Assembly: GCA_023512835.1 (NCBI GenBank) | Contig: CM042088.1 | Location: 44,098,771-44,162,770 of the forward strand | DNA from: Taxillus chinensis | Taxonomy: Eukaryota; Streptophyta; Magnoliopsida; Santalales; Loranthaceae | DNA: 64,000 bases | Reading direction: 5' to 3' | Shown here: positions 22,999 through 39,000 of the stretch, piece by piece | How positions within the stretch are numbered: position 1 is the stretch's first letter | How the letters are laid out: each line of letters opens with the position of its first letter | Position numbers and translations under genes: made by a program | Notes under the pieces: model-generated | Told to the model about the DNA's origin: nothing | Database searches by the model: none | The model's input: the letters and a program-made list of their open reading frames with translations, nothing else

Positions 22999-24486
22999 GG
23001 CTGTAATCTATAATACTATGTTGCATATCAGTTTTATGTGGAAATTTACACAAATATACATATTGTGTGTAGGGACTAGGGAGAGATAACTGGGCAGTGG
23101 TTGAGAGCACTTAGCTCCGAATGGCCGGTGTACTTCCAGGTGTAAGCCCAAAAAAGAATAATAAACCTAAAAAATGTGCCAAAAAAGCCTTTAAAATGGA
23201 CAAACGGACTCCAGGGAAAATAAACTCATTTCAGAAAAAAGTTCAAGACTTTTCTTCATTATGGGTTTGGTTGACAGTTGACATGTAAAATTGTGACGAA
23301 AAGCTCTTTTTTTTAAAAGATACCCAAATGGAAATAAAAATATATACATAAGAGTTGCAAAATAACATATTATAAATGTGCATCAAATATATCAAATTCT
23401 TATACCCTCGTAGAGTTATGATACAATGAGAAGATTTCAAATAATATCCGTTAAATTTGGATCCAATAATTCATATTTAATGTATTTGTTATAATAATTT
23501 TTTAAAAATAATTAAGAGACATTAGAGTCTTGTTATATCACAAAATAATTATTAATTTTTGAAAAAAAAAATTATACATACAATCCAACAATAGTATTTT
23601 TATATGAATAGCAAATAAACTTTTTTGGTATCATACGTATACACTCACAAAATGAAATGAATGATGAAAAAAAAAAAAAAACAAAAACATGTGTCATAGA
23701 CAAAATTTAGTTCTTTAAATTAAAGGTTTCCTTATGTCATATTCCACTCCCTCATCTACTAGTATCATCCTTTTCTCCTCTTTCTTAGACCTCCATCCTT
23801 TAGAGTAGCAAATAGGCCAAAACCTTGATTAAGCAACATTAGAGATTAAACCCTTGATGTTGATAATTTTATGATCAATTTGTAACTTCATCACACATGC
23901 CAATTTAGAGCATTAGGATCAATTTGTAATTTTATCACACATATTGATAATTTTATGATCAATTTGTAACTTCATCACACATGATTTTCATTTTAACAGC
24001 TATTACCAACATTAGGATACTAATAATAATTTAGAAGTAAATACTACTCAACGTGCTACTATCAACCATCAAATAACACAAGACCATACCTTAAAATTTA
24101 TATCCTAAAATATGAAAATGTTAATTAGCTATGCAACAAAAAATTTAACAATCATAGAGCAATATGTTTAAATACTCATTTATAGAAAATTTTGAACTCA
24201 GTAATCAGTTCAACTGAAATTGATAAAAATGGCTCATTAAAACCAATTCATTTGGCTCATAAAAATGGCCCTTTCCTTACATTACCCTCACAATATAAAG
24301 CAGCCGTGAACTTTAAATTAGAAAATAAATAGAACATCTCTCTGATTGATTTTATTAATACTAACATCATAGTCTTAATATACATTTAATCACTTCACAT
24401 TTAGTGTCAAACTCTTTTTCTTTATGGTTTTTACATAGAATTACCCTCATTAAAAAAATACACACACACACACACACATTTGTCCG
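22999..24486. other. divergent intergenic region
   Basis: This separates the minus-strand methyltransferase from the plus-strand PPR gene and should contain both promoters. A short imperfect direct repeat (ttgataattttatgatcaatttgtaacttcatcacacat) occurs twice near 23859-23899 and 23944-23981. A (CA)n run lies at about 24461-24478. No gene is seen. Confidence 0.55.
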
Positions 24487-26184
24487 ATGCGCGAGCGACA
24501 GCGATTCGCGAGGCTGCTGAGGAGTTGTTCCAACAACATGTTGTTCGATCAAGGGAAGCAAACACACGCCGCTGCAGCGAAACTAGGGCTTGGTTCCGAC
24601 CTCATCCTAAACAACTACCTCATCGACCTGTACGGGAAATGCAGGAGGATGGACATCGCCCGCCGCGTGTTCGATAAAATGCCCCAACGAAACGTTGTAT
24701 CGTGGACCGCCCTCATGTGCGGCTACTTGCACCAGGGTGACGCCAAAGCCCCGCTGTTCCTTCTCGTCCGGATGGGCTGTTCCGGGATCAGGCCCAATGA
24801 CTACACTCTCTCCACAAACCTCAAAGCCAGTGGAATTCTGCGAGCCGTCCATCACGGAATGCAGGTCCATGTTGTTTGTATTAAGACGGGGTTTGAGTGG
24901 GATCCGGTGGTCTGCAACTCCACACTCGACATGTACTCCAAATGCGGGAGTATCCGCGAAGCATGCCGAGTGTTCGACGAAATGCCGGATAGGACGCTCG
25001 TCAGCTGGAACGCCATGATCGCTGGGTATGCCACCTGCGGAAACAGCAACGAAGCTCTGCTTCTGTTCCGGGAAATGCGATCCGCAGGGGAAACCCCCGA
25101 CGAGTTCACCTTCACAAGCACACTGAAAGCTTGCAGCGGCATTGGTTCGATTTGGAAAGGGACCCAGATCCATGGTTTTATGATCGCAACCGGGTTCCCT
25201 TGTCCCACCAGGCCAGTCGTGTCTGGTGCTCTTATCGATCTCTATGTGAAATGTGGTGACCCGTCCACCGCACACAAGGTTTTTAATCACACTGAACAGA
25301 AAAATGTCGTGTCTTGGTCCTCGCTGATTCAAGGTTATGCTCAAGGAGGAGACCTGCCCAAAGCCATGAACTTATTCAGGCAGCTTAGAGAGAACAACAT
25401 TCCAATGGATGGGTTTGTTATCTCTAGTATGATGGACATCTTTGCTGATTTCGCACTGGCAGAGGAAGGGAAGCAATTGCACTCCCTCACTTTCAAAGTT
25501 CCTTTTGGCCTAGAAACGTCAGTTGCCAATTCTGTTCTAGATATGTACTTCAAATGCGGATTATTGTCGGAAGCAAAAAAATGTTTTATCTTAATGCCAG
25601 CACGAAATGTGGTTTCGTGGACAGCTATGATCACTGGGTGTGGGCAGTATGGCCTTGGCAAAGAAGCTATTCGCTTTTTTAACGAAATGCAGTTAGACGA
25701 TATTGAAGCAGATGAGGTGGCTTACTTGGCTTTGCTCTCTGCATGTAGTCATTCAGGACTTGTTGAAGAATGCCGAGATTATTTTTCAAGAATGCGCACA
25801 CACCATCGGATCAAACCTAGAATAGAGCATTATGCTTGCATGGTTGATCTGCTCGGTCGTGCTGGCCGCATAAAAGAGGCCAAGAAGCTGTTAGAGGATA
25901 TACCATTTCAACCCAGTGTGGGGATATTGCAAACACTGCTCAGTGCTTGTATGCTACATGGAGAGCTAGAGATTGGGAGGGAAGTGGGAGAGGCTCTTTT
26001 GGGACTGGATGGTAAAAATTTAGTTAACTATGTGATGATCTCAAATATGTATGCTGATGCTGGACGCTGGGAGGAATGTGAGAGTTTGAGACACGAGGCA
26101 AAGAAGAAAGGTCTAAAGAAAGAGGCAGGACATAGTTGGGTGGGAATTGACAATAAGGTGCTGGGAGAATTCTCGAGATCTTGA
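24487..26184 (+). CDS. PLS-class PPR protein with E domain, DYW lost
   Basis: An intronless 565-residue frame encodes repeated PPR units (VVSWTALMCGY, LVSWNAMIAGY, VVSWSSLIQGY, VVSWTAMITGC, LLSACSHSGLVEE) and an E domain (ISNMYADAGRWEE, KKKGLKKEAGHSWV). It resembles Arabidopsis At3g15130 across its length, as recalled. That relative continues into E+ and DYW domains. Here the frame shifts after HSWVGIDNKV and stops. Family members bind organelle RNA for C-to-U editing; the DYW domain is the deaminase. This copy could act only with a DYW supplied in trans, or may be a pseudogene. GC content is higher than in surrounding DNA. Confidence 0.85.
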   Translation: MRERQRFARLLRSCSNNMLFDQGKQTHAAAAKLGLGSDLILNNYLIDLYGKCRRMDIARRVFDKMPQRNVVSWTALMCGYLHQGDAKAPLFLLVRMGCSGIRPNDYTLSTNLKASGILRAVHHGMQVHVVCIKTGFEWDPVVCNSTLDMYSKCGSIREACRVFDEMPDRTLVSWNAMIAGYATCGNSNEALLLFREMRSAGETPDEFTFTSTLKACSGIGSIWKGTQIHGFMIATGFPCPTRPVVSGALIDLYVKCGDPSTAHKVFNHTEQKNVVSWSSLIQGYAQGGDLPKAMNLFRQLRENNIPMDGFVISSMMDIFADFALAEEGKQLHSLTFKVPFGLETSVANSVLDMYFKCGLLSEAKKCFILMPARNVVSWTAMITGCGQYGLGKEAIRFFNEMQLDDIEADEVAYLALLSACSHSGLVEECRDYFSRMRTHHRIKPRIEHYACMVDLLGRAGRIKEAKKLLEDIPFQPSVGILQTLLSACMLHGELEIGREVGEALLGLDGKNLVNYVMISNMYADAGRWEECESLRHEAKKKGLKKEAGHSWVGIDNKVLGEFSRS

Positions 26185-26270
26185 AGGAGATTGAGAAGTG
26201 AAGAAAGAATATACTGTTTATGCTTGAGGGATGAATTTCGGACCACATGATGCAAAAGAGCATCAATTGG
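26165..26270 (+). pseudogene. decayed E+ domain remnant of the PPR gene
   Basis: Immediately after the PPR stop region, different frames encode pieces expected of an E+ domain. ILKEIEK appears in one frame, and YCLCLRDEF, similar to the usual GYVYGLRDEL, in another. A segment usually reading like GGDxTHPL is missing. This suggests one deletion and at least one frameshift. No later DYW sequence is recognised. Confidence 0.6.
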
Positions 26271-28495
26271 CAAGGGTTATGGTCTGTTTCACGCTTACCA
26301 TCAAGGAATTGTTTTCTTCCTTTAGCTGACTCATCCCTAGTGTCGGTTTTCTTACACCCATGTGTGCAAAAATCAAAAATCCATGGGCCATAACTGTTGC
26401 ACGCAGTTGTTATACAGTTTTTGATGGTTTTATGATGACTGTTTGACAGTTATTTTTGCCTATAAAAGAAAATGCTTTTACGTGTGAAAGATACCGCCAT
26501 TACAAGAAGGCAAAAAAAGGAGAGAGAAAAGAAAACAGTGACAACATGTTAGAAGAAAAAGAAATTGGACAGGACATATTTTTCTCTTGATCGCAAAAGA
26601 AACGCTTAATCTGTGGCTGCTCAGGTATGTTCCAATTTGTGACATCCTTGGTGATTCGTGATACAATAAATTTGAACATATTTAATTTGGCTGTTTTTCA
26701 TGTTTAATTACATGTGTTGTGTTTAGTATATTTTTTCCAACACCTAGTGACTTGGGTTTGCTATAGAGTATCCTTAATAGATCAACTGATACTTTGCCAT
26801 TTGCCAGGTTGGGTTCTGGTTCCCTTGTTGCTATGGCTGTGTATGAATCAAATTACTGAAAAGGCTTGAAAGTAAGTGATCTAAATATTATTGGACTTTC
26901 AGTTCCATGTTGTTGCCATGGCTGTGTTTGAATCAAAACTGGAGATGTATGGCTTGCTGCAGTGGGCGATTTAGTACAGCTCAAGAATGGATTATCGATG
27001 ATGATGATGATATTGACGACCACCTTGATCATGATGTCCATCCCGCTTCTGGTATCCCTTAGGACATTATTAATAAAGCAATGTGGACCAATGATGTGTT
27101 GAACACTCGTCGAAGCAGTAGGAATATTACTACTACTACTACTTCTTCTTCCTCCGTGCTTTGAGATCTTTTAAATGATTGTTTTTACAACTGAAGAAGA
27201 GTTTGAAGAGGAAAGAGAAGAAGATATATTCAATTTGAAGATTGAGATGAGGATAAAATCATGGATGTGGAGGATGATGGTGATGGTGATGGTGATGAGT
27301 GGTGAGCTATTTGAAGGCTTGTTTATTTAAACTTTTTTTTCCTTTGAGACACTTGTTTGTTTAAAGTTTAAAGTTAGTTCTTTTGTTTTTTTTTTCACTA
27401 TGGTTATATTTTGATTTTTGGGGTAAATATGTTTGAGGATGAACGTTAAATTTTTTATTTTTAAATTTATTAAAATGATTAAAAAGCCATGTTTCTAGTT
27501 AATTTTGATTAATCTTTATTTTGTGCTTTATTGAACAACACCAATAACAGTTTTTTAAACTACTGTAATATGTATATCGTATTATGTATACATAACATGA
27601 GTGATACAAGGTTGGCAAAAGTTATGATCTCCGCTTTATGTTGGATAAAAGATCCTCTTTTGTGGTACCCTTATAGCTGATTTATTGTCAAAATTTTAAT
27701 TCAGTGTTTATTATCTTAGAATGTTGCCAATAATCATGAATGATTCTATTTAGTAAGACATTTTTACAAAAATGAATTGGATTAAGATTAAGAGATTTAA
27801 AGGAGAGAAAGATCGATTCATTATATGTTAATCACATGTCAATTTATATTCACTGGTGATTCGTCCACTAATTATGTTTATTTAAATTTAATTATAATTG
27901 TGAATGCAGTACAAGTATAATACTACGATATTAAAAAAAATAGTAAATGACTCAATGATATAACTCATTGCAGAATAAATCTACTCTATATACATGCGAC
28001 CAATTTGAGCTGTTGTATACTCTTAACAAATATATAATTAAGGCTTTCTGTGTTGTGTTGTGCTTTAGCGCTGATTGGGGAATTTCTTCCGTGGTAGTGG
28101 CGAGTGCTAGTCGGAGCTGGGCGGAGTACTGGAATCACAGGCTTCAGCGACCGAGTGCAATTTTTTTATTAAATTAATTATATTATTATTTTGATGTATT
28201 ATTTATGAAAAAGTCTTATTCAAATAAATATTATGTCTTCAATTTCATATAATATTATTATATTGATATCAATGAAAATGTTTTCGCATTATAACATAAT
28301 TAATATGGTAATAATGATATATAATTATATTAGTTAAATTATCACTACTTGTTGGAGAGTGCCGTTGTTAGGGGATATATATTGAGCCATCAATGAAAAT
28401 GTTTGGGCAAAAAATATTTAAACAAAAAATAGAAAATTGGGATAGATATTGTTGGTTGGCCTGAGTTGTTTTAGTTGACACGGTGTTGGGGAGCG

Positions 28496-28529
<34 letters not shown>

Positions 28530-29977
28530 CTAGTTTGGGTGATTTGGGCTCTAAAGAACTAGAGCGGGCTCAAGATAGAGTGAAAATTTTGATTTCCATA
28601 AGATACGAATGAATTTCTTATCAAGACGGGACGAACAAAAATCCGCCCCGTCCTACTGTTATCTCTACCCGGTGAACAAAATTTAATTTGACGGTCAAGT
28701 AAATACGCATAAACATTGCGTGGATATGAATTCATATCCTACCAATAAAGTATTTACTTCTACTCTCTTGATTCTGATTCTGTTTTCAATTCAATCATCC
28801 AAATTAAAAATATTACATCATACAATACTTATTGCATAACAGATCCAGTGAGAACATTCTTTGTGGATATCATATAAAAACAAAACAAACACACCACCCC
28901 CCGCTGGTCTACAATTTTACTTAATCTGACTCTGATTGAGTAGGTATTCGGTAGATGGTAGAATTAACTATCCATCATAACGTACTTGTATTAAATAATA
29001 TAATATAATTATGTTTTACCATTTATTTTACTAATTATAAATCAACCATTTATCTTTAGACCATAGTTGGTTGGCTAATGGCTAGTAGTGTGGTACTGTG
29101 GTTGCTTTGGAGTATAAAATTTGAATTTGGATTTGTGTTTTTTTAGGGCTGTTTGTGTTTTTGTTTTTATATTATGTTTTAAGGATTTTGAATATTTATT
29201 GAAAATTCGAGTTGAATTCTGTATTTAAAAATAACTTTTATTGATTAGAGAGGAAAATATATTTTAAATTAGATATCATAAAAATTTTTAAAATAAATTA
29301 TAATTGATCTAATTAATAAAATAGAATAATAATTATTATTATTTGAATATCTAATTAAAATTAAATTTATATTTAAAAATATAAAATAATTTTAAAATAA
29401 TTATATATTTTAAAATATAATTCATAAATTAATCACGTTAAATTGAAGTATTTAAATACTCAATTTCAGAATTTGAAAAGAATTGAGTTTTGAAAACGAC
29501 ACCAAATTAGGCCGTGTGTATGTATATATATATTACGAAAAAAAGAAAACAATTGGAGAAACAATTATATTATATTATATCCACATCAGTTTTATTCTTT
29601 TATTTTTATTTCGAAGGATATGCAGTAAAACTTTAAAAATATTTTTTAAAAAAAATTACATATCTTTATTTATATCTATATAATAAAATAATATATTTTA
29701 AATAATTATTTAATTATATAATCTCTATGTTGTATTTATACAGAAAAAGTATAGTTTTAGAGTAAATCTCTAAATTATAAATTTACTGTGTTTTTTTAAA
29801 TTTTAAAGAAATATATATTTTTGAATCCGTGTACGAAGCAAATGGCTTCTTAAGAGGAGATGAACACGCAACCAATCGCGTCGCACACTAACTCCTCGCC
29901 GCATCGTTTCCTTCGACCCCAAGAGAGAGAGCGAGAGTCGTTCGCGTCATCGTCGTCGTCCGTCGTCTTCAACAGTC
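26271..29977. other. long intergenic region
   Basis: No intact gene is visible. A short acidic reading IDDDDDIDDHLDHDV lies near 26991-27035 and is broken by a stop soon after; it may be a transposon or gene relic. A direct repeat of about 30 bp with gctatggctgtgtatgaatc lies near 26830-26850 and 26914-26942. A 33-G run lies at 28497-28529. The last kilobase before the RABB1 gene is very AT-rich. Confidence 0.5.
28497..28529. repeat. poly-G run
   Basis: Thirty-three consecutive G residues are seen directly. The length may reflect sequencing or assembly error. Confidence 0.9.
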
Positions 29978-33318
<3,341 letters not shown>

Positions 33319-34554
33319 GTGGATGATTTGAAGGCCATTTCTGTAACATCCTTCAATCCTTCTCCGCATGGAACTCACTTTACTGGTTGGCCTTTTACTG
33401 CCAAGAAACTCCCCTCCAAACTCTACGAGTGTTCAAACTGATTAATCAATGTGCATACCGAAACTAACCATGTAAGGGGACTGGATTTTATTATTTTATG
33501 TACATCGTTAGACATGACTATTGTTTATGCCGGCGTGTGATCACTCCATAAATGTGTCCATATTCTATCAAATATTATGCGGTGGCACCAGAATACCATG
33601 GTAACTGAAAATCTGAGGCCAGATTTTAATCGAGTACCTTTTTAGTGCCATACAGAGATTACCAAAGAATGTGCTTTGAGGACTAACTCCTTAAGTTTAT
33701 ATAACCGAATTTCCAAACAGGGCCTTAATATCGTGTTAGGAGATACGTACGCATGATTTACTTGTATGAAAAAAAAGTCCTGAAAATTATGTAGGCTAAT
33801 GAGTTTCCTCTTCCGGAACACTGACACTGTTCTACTTCACATTATGTGTTTAGAAGAAAGCATTTCCCAGCCATGCCATCTCTAGCCAGTTTTCTTAACT
33901 CAACCCAAAACCGAATCTATATCAAGCTGACTAGAAAGCACTTTTCTGATGCAGTTCAAAAATAACCATTCTATTTTCTGTCGGCAGCCCCTTCAGTCCA
34001 GCCCCGTCCAGTACCAAGGGAGCTTCGCACACTGACAGCCTTAACAAAGCCGTTGTTCGCCTTTGAAATCCCCAAGATCATGTATGCTGTCCTCATTTTG
34101 GTTCGAACCATGCTAGCGTCCAAGAGCATATTTGAGAGCTCTCCGGCGACACGGCCCATTATCTACATCTCCCTTCTTATTTATCATTGTATTCTTTTTT
34201 TTTTTTCCTATTTTTATACTCCCTCACCGAAAACAAAATCAGAGAAAAATAGAGAAAAAAGTGGTAGGGTGAGGGCAAACAAACAATCTATTTAATATTC
34301 TAATAACGTACAAATTGGATAATAATTTGTAGTACGGTTATTACGGATTGGATGGAAGTAGTATTATTAAACTGCCTTGAGTAGTCTTCTGCCAAACATT
34401 GTGTCAAATAGCATACTAAAAAAAAATGATTATTCCACTATACTGAGTGAGGATGGGAAGACTACACGATAAAAACAAAAACAAAACAAAAAAGGCACAA
34501 CAAGCAACCGGGAATGGAATTTTATTTTGGCAGCCATTAATTCTTATATCCACC
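33319..34554. other. RABB1 3' flank and intergenic
   Basis: This includes the probable RABB1 3' UTR, which faces the opposing small basic gene. No further coding region is supported; short frames near 33971-34159 have no recognisable motif. Confidence 0.5.
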
Positions 34555-34953
34555 TCAAACGATAGAAAAATTAGGAGGCAAGCCCCGAAGCTGACGACCC
34601 AAGTAGAGAGTAGGGCCGCCGCCGGCGTCGATCTTGTTCTTGGTTCCCGGAAAAGTAGGACTCACCGGCAGGAAGAGGTAGTTTCCGGCGAAGAGATCCC
34701 CGAGGTGAGACCGGCTCTCCTTGAGCCTCTTCACCACTCTGCCCCATGGCCCACCCTTTCTCCTCCTCAACAGCAGCCTCTTCAGCCTCAGGATTCTAAT
34801 CCCGAATAACCTGAAACGCCTACTCCTGATGCCGAGCTTTCCGGCGCCAAACCTTCCCCTCAACGTCCTCCATACCCCCCGACGACCGCCGCTGCCGTCG
34901 CTTCTGAGCCTTCGGTATGGGTTTCTTGAACCCAGGACTGCCAGCGAAGACAT
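34555..34953 (-). CDS. small basic protein of unknown function
   Basis: An intronless 132-residue frame with a true ATG. The protein is strongly basic: Arg-rich with Leu-Arg-Lys alternation (RFRLFGIRILRLKRLLLRRR). A more ordinary C-terminal part includes VVKRLKESRSHLGDLFAGN. GC content is higher than in the flanks. The pattern suggests a short conserved plant protein, but I do not recognise the family. The opposite strand also has long frames, so coding strand is inferred from the ATG and the plausible conserved-looking segment. No signal peptide is clear. Confidence 0.5.
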   Translation of the reverse strand: MSSLAVLGSRNPYRRLRSDGSGGRRGVWRTLRGRFGAGKLGIRSRRFRLFGIRILRLKRLLLRRRKGGPWGRVVKRLKESRSHLGDLFAGNYLFLPVSPTFPGTKNKIDAGGGPTLYLGRQLRGLPPNFSIV

Positions 34954-36079
34954 GAGTTAGTGACGAATATGTGGACAACCAGAAGCAAGGTGCGGATTGG
35001 ATGTCGAAGGCTTAGCTGGGTTGTACGTGTGGGCTACTGTACTGTCGTCGTTTCTGAGCCTCTGGTATCGGCTTCATAGATAGGGTTTATTGTGGATGCG
35101 CGCGCGTGTGTGTGACAGTGTGAGTGAGGGAGGAGGCGGGGGAGATAGGTTGTTAGTTGTCACTGCCTTTGTGTGGTGATCGAATTTAATGCGAAAGGTA
35201 TTGTCGGGGGCCCACTTTCCCGCCATCCACCCATCATTTTGGTCTCATAATGTCTGTCCAACGTTAAATGTGTAACAGTCCGCTTCCCTCCAAAATTATT
35301 TTAATAAAAAACAATATCGCCAGTGTTTTCTTTTTCTTTTTTTTTTAATCGTTTTACTGAAACATGAAATAGACAGAAAAGAAACACTAGTAATAAGGTG
35401 AATTTAGGAGTTCAATTAAATACTTTATTGAAAGTTTAAATAAAACAAAGAATATTAAAACAGATATATAATACTGGTGATCCCAATTTCACATGGGCTA
35501 ATTCTCAGCCTTACAAAAAGAAAAAAGAAAAAGAAATTAGTCATAGTCCAACTCATATGCATTTTTCACAGTTGCAACCCATACTTGATGAGATCATGCA
35601 TGTACAGGGTGGGTATTTGTGGCTGCTTTTAACGTACCAGATAATTTGGTCAGGATCCCACAGCCATCTAGACCCATTGCCACCATAAAGACAACACGGA
35701 ATTGCACATGAATGCCATGTGCACAAGTAGCAGCTTGAAAATGAAAGATTTTTTTTTATTATTTAAAAAAAAAAAACAAGGTTGTGATAACACACACCAC
35801 ACCAGTACAAAAGGCATATGGAGATGCCTGATATAAAGCCCCAGAGTATCAAGCCCTTTTAAATAAATGGCATCAGCAGATGGGCTTCACATGAATCCAG
35901 GGTGGTAAGTATAACAAGCCTATGGGGTAATAATGTACAAGAGGATATATCAAATGCAACTGTGATGAGATGGAAATAGCTTAATTTAGCTGATTCCGAA
36001 GGCAACTAGACAAATCCAATCAACGAATTACAAATTACAGTGACTTTTGGTCACGGTAACATTGGCAGAAAACCTTTGC
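34954..36079. other. intergenic, with local duplication
   Basis: This is the likely promoter of the small basic gene (a cgcgcgcgtgtgtgtg stretch at 35099-35114) and the 3' flank of the RGLG gene. About 45 bp near 35042-35085 repeat sequence at about 34894-34925 (gtcgcttctgagccttcggtatgg). No gene is seen. Confidence 0.5.
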
Positions 36080-39000
36080 TTAGTAGAGCTTGATTCTAGT
36101 GTGGATTGGACTTCGACACATTGGGCACGACTGTAGGCCTTGTCCACACTCACAACATGTCTGCAAACAGACAAACAATCAGGAAAGCTCTGTGTGTCGA
36201 ATTGAATCTCTCCTACGCCCAACCTTTTTTTTTAAATTTTAAAATTTTAACTTTTTGCATGTTGAGACAAGAAAATGTAAGTTATGAATTTACCTGATGA
36301 CCACAACCGAAGGCCATGTCCTTTGCATTGGTAAGACAAATGGGACAAAGCTGTCCAAATTCATAGAAAATACAGATTATTGATATGAAACACAAGCAAA
36401 TATTTCATCGACTCATGAAACAAAAGTTGCATAAAAGTAAACACCTGGTTTTCGTAAGTAGAACTGGTCGCAGGAGGGGCTGTGCCAGCAGGGACGCTTT
36501 CACCTGGATAATAAGGCGGTGCACTCTGCTGGAAACTGGTTTGACGGGGGGGTTTACATCTCCCATAAGAAACCTCATTGTAAATAGGAGGGGGGAGACT
36601 AACTCTCTCACAGACACTTACTTTCTGACTGCCAAGCAATCAGAAGGCGATGAGTTAAAATGATGAAAGTGTACATTGAAAGTAAGAGAGAAAATAAGAT
36701 CATAACTGTGTATCATTACCCCAATAAATTAAGCTCTATGGTAGCCTTATACTGAGAAGGGATTTCCATTAAAGCTGCAAGGGCAAACTCTGTCTCTTTT
36801 CGGGTCTGGCTTGTCTTCTTTGACATAATTTCCGTAAAATTCACAAACTAGGGGAACAAATTAACCAACTCAGAATTTGCAATGATTATATAAGTGCAAA
36901 AAGTGCTAAAAGGTAATGGACCGTTATCACCAAAACCACTTTAATGGTTAGCAAACTTGCCTGAAAATTATCAAAAGCCCGGGCAGGGATATTATCATCA
37001 AATTCCCTCATCATATCCCAGGGGCCATCTCCAACACCAACTAAGATAATAGACAAGGGCAGAGTGCTGCAATAAAAAAAAATGTAAGGGGACAAGAAGA
37101 TATTGGTAGGAGAAACCAATGACAATCAATGAAACAAGATACTCAGATTCACCTTGCCGCCACAATAGCTTCAACTGTCCTTTGCTCCTGAGGGCTTAAT
37201 TGGCCACGCTCAGTATCAACACTTCTCGTAACCTGACATCATAATTTAACAGAACAAAGGGAAAACACAATATTCAAATTCATCTTACATGCACGGCCAA
37301 TAAACAAAAGGCTCGTATATATTTAACAAGCTCTAGGCACAATGTCTAAACTTTGGCCCCAATAACCATAGACTTCCAAAAAAGGATTGAAACAAAACTT
37401 TAGTTCTGCTATCAGTTTATAGTGATTATCTTTTTTGTTTTGGTTATTATTGAATAATCCTAAACATCATAAAAATTTCTCAGTACTTTCTCATCTATTG
37501 GATCCCTCTGGCCTCTTCCCTTCTTAAAGCTGTGGCACCACTTTCAGCACTCTTGAATCAATTCTCAACTTGACAACAAACTAGTTGTCACTGATATATT
37601 TACCCCATATCATATTGAACTAAGATTGAAAATGCAATAAAGGAAAAGTACCTGGCCATCTGCAATTATCAATAGAACATGATACTGGCCACCACCTTTC
37701 GCAACAGTAGTCATCGCCATTTCTATTACAGGGGCAAATGACGTAGGCCCTACCACAAGTACAACATTAGCTTTCAAAACAAATCAGTTGAACCATGAAC
37801 ATGTTACTGAAAGAACTGTGACAATAAGTTGTAAGTGAAAACCTGCAAGACGTAGTTGAGGGGCAATTTCCCTATAACGACTCAAAACTTCCTCAAATCC
37901 CTCACAGAATCTATCTTCTGGATAGAAACTGAAGACATCTTGATCATGAGTTGATGCTGCACGAATATAGAAAGAATTATTATTATAATTTCCACATTAC
38001 GGACAAAGACTACATAACAAGTTTTATTTCATATTGTAATGAGAAAAGTACCATCTCCAAATCCAAAACAAGGAATCAAGTTATCTTCGTCAAATGCTGC
38101 CAACGTTTTCCCAATAATAGATATTGCTTGCTCGTAGGGATTTAGATCATTTCCAATGTGATGTAAACATCGCTTATTGAATGAATTCCTACCTATATAC
38201 AAAGAGAAAAAAAAAAACATAAGTTCTATTGCATTACTAACACTTAAATAAGCAATTAAGCATTCTAACAAGGCCAAACCTGTCCACTCATTGCTCTTTG
38301 TAAAATCAATGCCAACAATGAGATTGGAAGATTCAAGGCCAGCATGTGAAAGAGCCTCAGTCACCTGCAAGGAACATAATGAAATGTTTAACCTTGTGAT
38401 TGCTGATAAGACCATATTTCAATGTTGCCTCATTTTAATACTCACTTGAAGTCCCCCTCCCCCTATTTAGTGTTAGTTTTGTTAATCTTTGTTTTATTTC
38501 TCTTCATGTGTTTTAATTGTGTTTTGATATGCTTTTAGTGTCAATAGCAGTCATTCGCTGTGGGTTCGACATCTGTTACTCTATAAACAGTTTACTACTT
38601 GTACGATTTTCTGCACTTAAAAAGATTATTTTACCACGAAATATTGTAATTGTCCATTCTCTCATAAAGCATTATTATAGGGGCATGTATTTATGACATT
38701 TCAACTAACTGACCCAAAAACAATTGCAGCTTCCATGTAAGGAATAACCCTGATACTTAAATCAAACAGTTCATAATGAATCGAATAGTTTATGATGGTA
38801 CTTTGAGTCAACAAAGCATGGGTAGGGAAACTAGTATGTGGTATGATAACACTGCTTTAATGCAATTCATTTAGCCAGATTTTTAGCTTCCAATGTCATT
38901 CATATCAAAATAGTTTGATGCCAAGACGTGGTGGGAAATCAACAACTAAATAGAAGTTTTAGAATTGATAACTGATGAAAATTTCATTATCTCAAAAGAC

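Noticed and set aside
24607..25344. 245-codon minus-strand frame
   Set aside because: It is the shadow of the PPR coding region; the plus strand has clear repeated PPR motifs.
26991..27120. Acidic reading IDDDDDIDDHLDHDV as a gene
   Set aside because: It is broken by a stop within 20 codons and has no supporting flanking exons; it is at most a relic.
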